Below, piece by piece: positions 32,508 to 38,669 of a stretch of DNA of 38,669 nucleotides (its first letter is position 1; the number at the start of each line of letters is the position of its first letter). The stretch is from Lenisia limosa (Eukaryota > Breviatea). The position numbers and the translations under genes are program-made. The notes beneath the pieces were generated by a model. The model worked only from the letters and a program-made list of their open reading frames with translations. It was not told the DNA's origin and searched no databases. The stretch is taken from the NCBI GenBank assembly GCA_001655205.1, contig LPNZ01007737.1:1-38669 (forward strand), written 5' to 3'.

Positions 32508-34665
32508 CTACGAATTAACTTTTGGAATATCAATGCTGCTGTTGATTTCTGCCTGAACAGGACGTGTTTCCTTCGTGGTCTCAGGAGTCGTTACTGTTTC
32601 TCCAGGATTTGAAATTGCATTTAGTTGCCCCTCAGTGACTGCCCTATACTGTAATAGATGCACAAAACATACATCATTTACAATATTTATCTTACATATA
32701 ATATATCATAGTATATGATATGTATGTATGTAACTCACTGTTTCTTTTTGAAGATGTTGACAACAACAACAAGACAAGCGGCAGAGGCAACAAGGACTGC
32801 TCCAATCACAGAGAGCACACTTATAGTCTTTTGAAGAAGCGTCGCCTGAACTGTGAAACGGATGGAATAAAAGGGACAGCATGACTGATAACTTCACCTT
32901 CCAACTTGCCAAATGAATGAAAACACCAGGTTTACGGTTCTGACAAGCGAAGAAGAACCTACTTAGTTATTATTGGCGATGAAGAACTCCAAATAAAACC
33001 ACTCAGACCTGCTGGTGCCCTTTGCATAGCAAAATTAGTTGTTGACTGAGCCACAAATCCGACAACACCTAAAATGAATAAAATTATGTTTAAACTAATA
33101 TCATTTTAAATATTTTATAAATACGATAAAAAATATCACTTACCAGCACCCAAAAGAGCAATCCAAGTTAAAGAATCCGGAGGGACTACAACTTCTTGAA
33201 GGAGCAGAGTTCCAAAAGCGGACACTAAACACATGACAGCATGTAGAAATGGAGCAACCTGTGAATTGAGTTGCATATTAAAATAAACAGTGAGCATATA
33301 ATATGCCAATTGAATACTCGATCCAGACGTACTTACACAAGCACAGCATCCAAAATAGAATACAAGAACAAAAGGACTGGCTCGTCCTTTCAGTCCGATT
33401 TTGCGGATACTGACAAAAACAATTGACGCCATCACTGCTCCTACACTGTGGTAAGAAATGCGATAAGTTAGTTGATTCGCCATTCTTCTGGAACAAACCT
33501 AAGAGGCCTGCACAAACTGCCAGCATTCTCTCCAAACCAGATGACTCTTTGCCTAAAAATAAAAATGTAAAGATAAAACAAAGGTATATGTAATATATGT
33601 CAATAAGACAAGAAGTGTCTGGATTACCTTCAGTGGAACCGAAAATAAAAGAAGGTCGGGCAATTGTGATAACACCTGCTAAGCAAAGAATCGTTGCATA
33701 TGACTGAGTCTTACTCCATCTGAAACGTAAATTATGCAAAAAGGAGAGGATTGTTTCAGAATAAAACACATATTCTCTCGGACACTTCACCAAGAAAAAG
33801 GTATGCCAAAACCCCAGTCCATATTGGAGAGGTGAACTGAAGGGCTGTTGCGTCTCCGATTCCAAGAATAATGATGCAATAGTAGAACAGTGAAATGCTT
33901 GTTGTACCAGCTATTCCTCGCTGAAAAAATAAAACACAAAGAGAACGCAAGACCAACCAAAAATAGAACCTTTCGTATTCCTTTTGGACCGAAAGGGCTG
34001 ATACCATCCTTCCAAAGGAAGATCAGAGCAACTATAACACTGTTGAAATGAGAATACCGAAACAGAGCACTCCAACACCCACCTCACAATACCCCGAGAG
34101 AAAACTACACTGAAAGAAGGAAGTTCGCGCCCTGCAACCTTTGCAATCAATACACAATGTCGACATGCAACATTAGCAAAATATTAAAAAAAACATTAGA
34201 ATATTGACGTGTAGAGATGAGAAATAAAATAAGGGAGTCCACGATTACGCGTATATGAAAGATATTAGAGTACAATATTAATTCATCCAAGCGTGCCTCC
34301 CCAATGAGCAGCTTAACCTTTATTTCCTTGCGCCCCTTCCTAGTAACAAAATATCCCAAAAACCTTCACACAGAGGGAAGTGATGGAGTAAAGAAAGGCA
34401 GAAAAGGCAACAATGAACAGTCCTAAAGAAAATCAGCTGAAGAAAGACACACTTACCCTTTGTTTGCTCTGTCGATTTTTGCTGCTCATCAGTTGTAGTG
34501 TCAGTTTTATGGTACTCATCATACTGGGTAATCTTGAGTGTAAGTGAAACAAACTAAACAAAATGATTAATCCGAGGAGGGATTACACACCAGCCCTGCC
34601 ACCTGTGGAATTGATGACGATAATGGAATGGCTGCCAGCACAGGGGATGGTGGTGGTCCCCCCAT
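32508..34665 (-). CDS. Drug/metabolite transporter superfamily (EamA-type) permease
   Basis: DMT/EamA proteins are about ten-helix carriers made of two related five-helix halves; substrates range from nucleotide sugars to metabolites and cannot be told here. Start MGGPPPSPVLAAIPLSSS (ATG 34665) is followed by a hydrophilic stretch and TM1 GLFIVAFSAFLYSITSLCVK. The EamA signature then follows: GRELPSFSVVFSRG, WKDGISPFGPKGIRK, ILGIGDATALQFTSPIWTG, YLFLGE, and W-x-K...GVITIARPSFIFG. The second half has GAVMASIVFVSIRKIG, PFVLVFYFGCCA, FAMQRAPAG, NLVFSFIWQ and TISVLSVIGAVLVASAACLV. A hydrophilic C-terminus ends in TAG at 32508-32510. At least eleven introns join in frame, three using an AG placed 5 nt after a first AG. 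The membrane it sits in is unknown. Confidence 0.88.
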
Positions 34666-34732
34666 ATTAATGTGGTGGGTTAGAACAAAGTTATTACGTT
34701 GTTACAAAATACCGCTGTGTCAAGCACAGGAC

Positions 34733-34755
34733 CTGGGGATTTTGAAGATCCCCAG
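34733..34755. repeat. Small inverted repeat (8-bp stem)
   Basis: CTGGGGAT-TTTGAAG-ATCCCCAG forms a perfect 8-bp stem with a 7-nt loop, just upstream of the DMT start on the minus strand. It may affect the DMT 5' region or be chance. Confidence 0.7.
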
Positions 34756-34787
34756 ATCTCTGACAGACTAAAAATATGATTATTTTT

Positions 34788-35300
34788 TCACTCTCCAAAA
34801 GCGTCAAGAATGTTGTTTTTGAAGACAATTTGAAAATCAGATCCACGAGCCAGATCTTGACAGTTAAAAAAATATTGGAAAAATCCCCGGATCTGTGCCC
34901 CCCTGCGCTGTGTGGGCTGCTTGGAAAGGGGGGGGGTAGGTGTTAGATTTATATATAAGCTCTCCTGGGCATCTTTGTGACTTGCGTGTACGCAAGTCAC
35001 GCATTTTCCAAAAAAAAGACTTTTGCCAGTGATTTCAGCATTGACGCATAGATAATGTGTATAGTTGGAGACAAAACACCCACAATATATACCACATACT
35101 AATAATAACACAGATATAACACAATAACGAGCAGGGCAATGATTCTCAGCCCACGCACTCGACCTGCTGCCCGCCCTGTAGGCTGGATTGTATACTAACG
35201 CACTATCACCGTATGAATGGTATATTATACGGGTATATTTTGGGTTAACAACATTCACTGGCCACCGCCAGGTATGTCCATTTGACTGGTTTTCGGTCAT
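34788..35300 (-). CDS. Uninterrupted 170-codon ORF, doubtful gene
   Basis: The longest intron-free frame in the right half (MTENQSNGHTWRWPVNVV... to TGA) sits in the spacer between divergent genes. It has one hydrophobic run (YCVISVLLLVCGIYCGCFV) and no recognisable motif. Being free of introns is unlike its neighbours, and it spans a perfect 10-bp hairpin and a G-run, which argues against a normal gene. It could be a remnant of an inserted element or chance. Confidence 0.2.
   Translation of the reverse strand: MTENQSNGHTWRWPVNVVNPKYTRIIYHSYGDSALVYNPAYRAGSRSSAWAENHCPARYCVISVLLLVCGIYCGCFVSNYTHYLCVNAEITGKSLFFGKCVTCVHASHKDAQESLYINLTPTPPLSKQPTQRRGAQIRGFFQYFFNCQDLARGSDFQIVFKNNILDAFGE
34977..35000. 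repeat. Perfect 10-bp hairpin
   Basis: GTGACTTGCG-TGTA-CGCAAGTCAC: ten perfect pairs with a 4-nt loop, GC content higher than the surroundings. It lies between the starts of the divergent DMT and 35336 genes; a protein-binding palindrome or element end is possible. Confidence 0.85.
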
Positions 35301-35335
35301 CGAGGCCTGACTTTATCTCACAAGTGAACTGGGGG

Positions 35336-37080
35336 ATGGGGTCATTTCCACTCACCATTCAGCCAACCCTTGTACAAGCGCCCAATCATGAGACTCGCTT
35401 TAGGGAGGCGCCTTGTTCTCAATTGAACCGAACAACTACGACTGGCTTCTCATCCCCACGGAGGAGATTGCTGGTAGGGCCCCAAGCTGGGCAAACGGCT
35501 GAAGACTTTGAAGGAGAGGATTTGTGATAATATTTCAAGACCCACTCAACCCAGTTGGACCCGGAAGCCTATCACAAACATTTGGACCACCAAAGAGGTG
35601 GGAGGGGCTCCTTTCCAAGCAAATATGGGTATAATATAATAAGGACAGGTTAGAATACGCCAGCAAATGGCGACATCATGCAGATTGTTTCATTGGCGGG
35701 CTGAGAGTATTATCAATATATGGCATATGTGTATATATATCGATATATCATCAATAGTAATATATATATATATATATATTGTTTTGATTTTTGTTATCTT
35801 TGTAGATGGTATCTACCGCCCACCAATCAGGTCGATTCTCCCCTTTGCTGGACCTGGTAAGAGGTCTTTTTTTTTTACCTTTTTATAAATTCACGTGTTA
35901 CTGTCATGCACAGAGTTGTAAGACAAAAAAAATCGAAATATAATATATCATCATATCATATAGTTTATTATTTGGACATGTGCCTTTTTCCTTATTACAA
36001 ACTCTTCTCGGTTCCAAAAAAGGTAAAATATCGATATTTTTCGAGTTTTTTTTTGCTTTTTTATTAAAGGTATCTTTACAGTGTCCTTAGGAAAGCCACA
36101 CTACATTAATGATTCGCGTCTTATTATGCAGAAAAGCCCTTGCGATCAGACGAAGATCAGCATGTGGCCTGGAGCACACGGCGCGCTCTTCCACCCCTCG
36201 CAATGCCGTCCCCCGGAGGTTGGTGTTGAGTCAAAGCAGCGAGTCATCTCACCATTCAGACATCACGTCTACCCTAGAGAGTCGGATGCGATTTAGATAC
36301 CCCAATAGAGACACCAGCCCTGTTGGTTATGATCATTACTCTGTTTTTTTTTTACATTCCTTTCATTTTTTTAACATTTGGGATGAAATATGTAAACAAT
36401 TATAGAAGCTCATGACCACTACACGAGAATTGGGGATGAAACCACCAGTAAATGAAAACCTTGTAGCAGGTGGGGGACAGAGGGACAGGAGGCGCTGTAT
36501 CCTGTATCATTTGAGGAATGGCTGATTTTGACCATTTTAGCTGGAGTAACAAGAAATCATAAGAAATTCCGATACGAACCATCCCCCGCCGCCCCAAGCC
36601 ACCCCTCATCCTCTCTGAACCTATCTCATGTACCTTCGCCTCGCACCCTCTATGTAGGTTATCGTCAACTGATTAATCAAGGCACTCTCGTATTTTCCAT
36701 TTGTATTGAGCAACTTATGAACAGGTCCCCAAGCCCAGAACTACCAACGAAACCCATCACTCTGGTTACTACCAGCCCCAACAAAAAAGCTACAAACCCA
36801 GTGAAAAGGTATGTACTATCTCCAGTTCTTCTGTGCGAAGCGTTTGTCTAACCTTTCAGACTCTACCCCACCATCCATTCACTGCAACATCTGTAGCACG
36901 TCAGGCTATGGAAGATGGAAGAAAACCTATAAGGGTTGGTCTTAAAACTATTCATTATCTTGTTCTCATTCTTTTCAGTATTCGGCTGAAGAGTCGTCTA
37001 ATTTACACCGTAATATGGCGCTTACAATTGATCAAAGTTTACCGCGAGTCACAACCCTGGCAAAACCGACGGGTTTCTAG
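35336..37080 (+). CDS. Intrinsically disordered Ser/Pro/Arg-rich protein, unidentified
   Basis: No family recognised. Candidate start ATG 35336 (MGSFPLTIQPTLVQAPNHET); an upstream in-frame M at 35282 is also possible. Exons then give SSPRRRLL, STAHQSGRFSPLLDL (35806-35855), ALAIRRRSACGLEHTARSS, SQSSESSHHSDITSTLESR, RFRYPNRDTSP, HKKFRYEPSPAAPSHPSSS, SPSPELPTKPITLVTTSPNK, PFTATSVARQAMEDGRKP and SAEESSNLHRNMALTIDQ, ending in TAG at 37078-37080. The whole is rich in S, P, R and T with no globular core, as in scaffold or phosphorylated tail proteins. Introns near 35715-35805 and 35935-36125 are AT-rich and hold ATATGATAT-like words. Exon phases were not all verified. Confidence 0.5.
35713..35783. 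repeat. AT-rich ATATGATAT-like element and (AT)n tract
   Basis: GTATATATATCGATATATCATC followed by a pure AT run, within the first long intron of the 35336 gene. Confidence 0.7.
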
Positions 37081-37137
37081 GATATCACTCTATTTAAATT
37101 TCCCTATTTTTTTCTTGACTCTATGTTCTTTCTTATA

Positions 37138-37664
37138 ATGTATGCTAAATCCCCTAACCCAGAAACTGGCTCACATAAACCACAAATAGACCCAAAACGG
37201 AGCGTAATCTGCGTAATTTTTATTTACTGTCATAAAAGCAGTTGTTTTGGAAGCAAGAGAGCTGTTGATTAGCAATCAAAAAGAAGGTGATATGATATAT
37301 TTTTTTTTTAGTACAGTACACTCATGAAACAGCTCATCAAAATACAAGAAACAAGAAGATATCAGAACCAAATATAATTAACACTCACGTTGCATACACG
37401 GTAAGCGCAAGGAAGGAGCTCACCAATGTTTTCAGTACAGGATATTCATCTAACGTCTGGGATATAACGAAATTGAAACAGCAAGATTGTGAAGAAATTG
37501 GCATGAAGTTAAGGTCATTTATATATCCAAATAACACAACTATGATTCAATGTACACTGAAGAGTATTTCTGATCATATTATTGTAAAACAACAAAAGGT
37601 ATTATGTGAACTCCAAAAGCTGCAATTTGAAATAATTCATTACAGTCAACACAGTACCATATGA
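37138..37664 (+). CDS. Unidentified gene with a 25-nt intron
   Basis: ATG at 37138 opens a frame (MYAKSPNPETGSHKPQIDP) 57 nt after the previous stop. The link to the next exon is unresolved. A solid exon pair follows: VLEARELLISNQKE, then the 25-nt intron 37287-37311 (GTGATATG...TTTTTAG), then a 117-codon exon (37312-37664) reading QYTHETAHQNTRNKK, NIINTHVAYTVSARKELTN, YSSNVWDITKLKQQDC and CELQKLQFEIIHYSQ to TGA. It has no ATG of its own and no known motif. The C-terminal half is helical and charged. The stop codon lies inside an ATATGATAT word. Confidence 0.5.
37287..37311 (+). other. 25-nt intron
   Basis: GTGATATGATATA followed by a T-run and AG. Removing it joins ...SNQKE to VQYTHETA in frame. 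It consists of little more than one ATATGATAT word and a polypyrimidine tract. Confidence 0.55.
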
Positions 37665-38111
37665 TATGTTCCAAAATTTTAACCCACGTACTAATTTCAA
37701 GTAACCCAGCCACGGTACACTGAATAACATTCGGCCGTCTATGTCAGACATTTTTAAGGTTGTTTGGCTGTCTGTGAAGAATAAGATGGCTTAGAACTAC
37801 TTCACACAGCTAACCAGGGTAAATGCCAGAGTCATCAGAAACGTTATCATCACCCTTTGTAAGTATTCGCTGCTCTCCTTTCCTGTTCAATCAAGTCAAT
37901 TTTTACCTAAAAGGTAGTTGTTTACCATAGCAAATGAAGATAGATACTTAACTTCATGTTTGAATAAGTTATGAGGTGGCGGGGGTTTCCATGTCCAAAA
38001 TTCATGCACAAAATATGTTTTGTTTTTTTAATGACCTGCCCAATTGACTGCCCTTTTGCATTATAGCAATATCTCTAGCATCTTTATATTTTCGGGGCTA
38101 ATAAATATGAT
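37665..38111. other. Spacer between convergent gene ends
   Basis: I see no gene here. It separates the plus-strand gene ending at 37664 from the MFS gene ending at 38112 and is AT-rich with short T-runs. Confidence 0.5.
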
Positions 38112-38669
38112 TTAGGTTTGCTTTTGTACCGAACGTGGAGAATCTCTTTTTAAAAAAATACATGCGATGCCCAAACCCTACACTTCTGAAACTTCTATGA
38201 CCCGATGGAGAAGAGGGAGGGACCGGCCAGGCACTTGGAACACTGGAGATTAAATTGTGCCAAAATGTAAAGTATAGAGATACTGATTGGTACTGAGCCC
38301 ACCATACCAACAACCATGTCTTTGGCAAGAGGACTGGTGGAGTTGTAGAGTATTACAACTGACCCCCTTGTTAACAGGGGTGCCATTGAGTTACTACATT
38401 TTAATAAGTGTGAATTTCACGTCAAATCCTTGAATCCAGCATACGAGAGAGTTACCATAATGGGTGTGGAACACCCCAGTGCAAGACCCAGACACATGAC
38501 CATCATTGATGCCATCGCGAATACCTGCATTACCAGCACAAGTTTGAAGAACGCCTATGAGAGTAAAAAATAAAATACTTTTTTCACTTCATCATACCTG
38601 TTTTGGAGTCATCAGACTGGCTACTTCACAGTAGTTCAAAAAGATCGAACTTCTCATTGTAAACGCGCA
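38112..38669 (-). CDS. C-terminal end of a major facilitator superfamily transporter (partial)
   Basis: MFS carriers have twelve helices; this covers roughly the last two or three. Minus-strand exons read FAMASMMVMCLGLALG, then GSVVILYNSTSPLAKDMVVG, which matches the helix-10/11 pattern of ZIF/Tet-like MFS proteins (S-V-x-I-L-x-N-x-S-x-P, then a loop before an NG-like turn). A short intron (GTACCAATC...CTCCAG) leads to KCLAGPSLFSIG, equivalent to the usual A-x-x-GP-x-x-GG-x-LFS segment. The last exon GLGIACIFLKRDSPRSV ends in TAA at 38112-38114. The 5' part lies beyond the right edge. The family call rests on these C-terminal motifs only. Confidence 0.6.

Noticed and set aside
1-38669. CRISPR arrays, bacterial operons, Shine-Dalgarno sites
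   Set aside because: None seen; the gene structure is eukaryotic and the repeats present are AT-rich palindromes without regular spacers.

Overview
This is a nuclear window from a unicellular eukaryote. Two eukaryotic tRNA genes lie on the left, and almost every recognisable protein is cut by many very short GT..AG introns, mostly about 20-70 nt. One 5.6-kb gene carries roughly 35 of them. Spacing between genes is usually tens to a few hundred bases, genes occur on both strands, and at least one convergent pair overlaps at its 3' ends. A tubulin tyrosine ligase-like gene points to microtubule modification and probably a flagellum. The FtsX-type permease belongs to a family I associate with protists. 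I cannot name the species; an intron-dense free-living flagellate (for example a metamonad such as a fornicate) is only a guess. Ten internal N runs of 51-151 nt look like sized scaffold gaps, and several lie inside genes. CDS coordinates below span first to last visible coding base, introns included; splice junctions were worked out by eye.

Layout. 1-1.6 kb: the end of an acidic-tailed protein (+), a proline-rich GC-rich gene (-), tRNA-Leu(UAA) (+) and tRNA-Gln(CUG) (-). 1.7-4.7 kb: a signal-anchored receptor-like protein with a probable Cache sensor domain (+). 4.7-9.8 kb: a proline/serine-rich gene (-), unidentified and crossed by five gaps. 10.1-15.7 kb: the FtsX-like permease (+). 16.0-18.0 kb: a gene (-) holding a duplicated exon next to a gap. 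18.3-21.8 kb: a PPP-family serine/threonine phosphatase (+) with a charged N-terminal region. 21.9-24.1 kb: a secreted cysteine-rich protein with sushi-like modules (-). 24.9-27.8 kb: the TTLL gene (+). 28.5-30.8 kb: a charged helical protein with a disordered tail (+). 31.3-31.8 kb: a small unknown gene (-). 32.5-34.7 kb: an EamA/DMT transporter (-). 35.3-37.7 kb: a disordered protein and an unknown gene (+), 57 nt apart. 38.1 kb to the edge: the C-terminal end of a likely MFS transporter (-).

The genes do not form one pathway. Three are membrane transporters or permeases (FtsX, DMT, MFS), two are surface or secreted proteins (Cache receptor, sushi-like protein), and two fit signalling or cytoskeleton roles (PPP phosphatase, TTLL). 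Beyond the genes, the main signals are extremely short introns, 3' splice sites that seem to skip a first AG in favour of a second one 5 nt downstream, an AT-rich ATATGATAT element scattered through longer introns and intergenic DNA, and an exon duplication.
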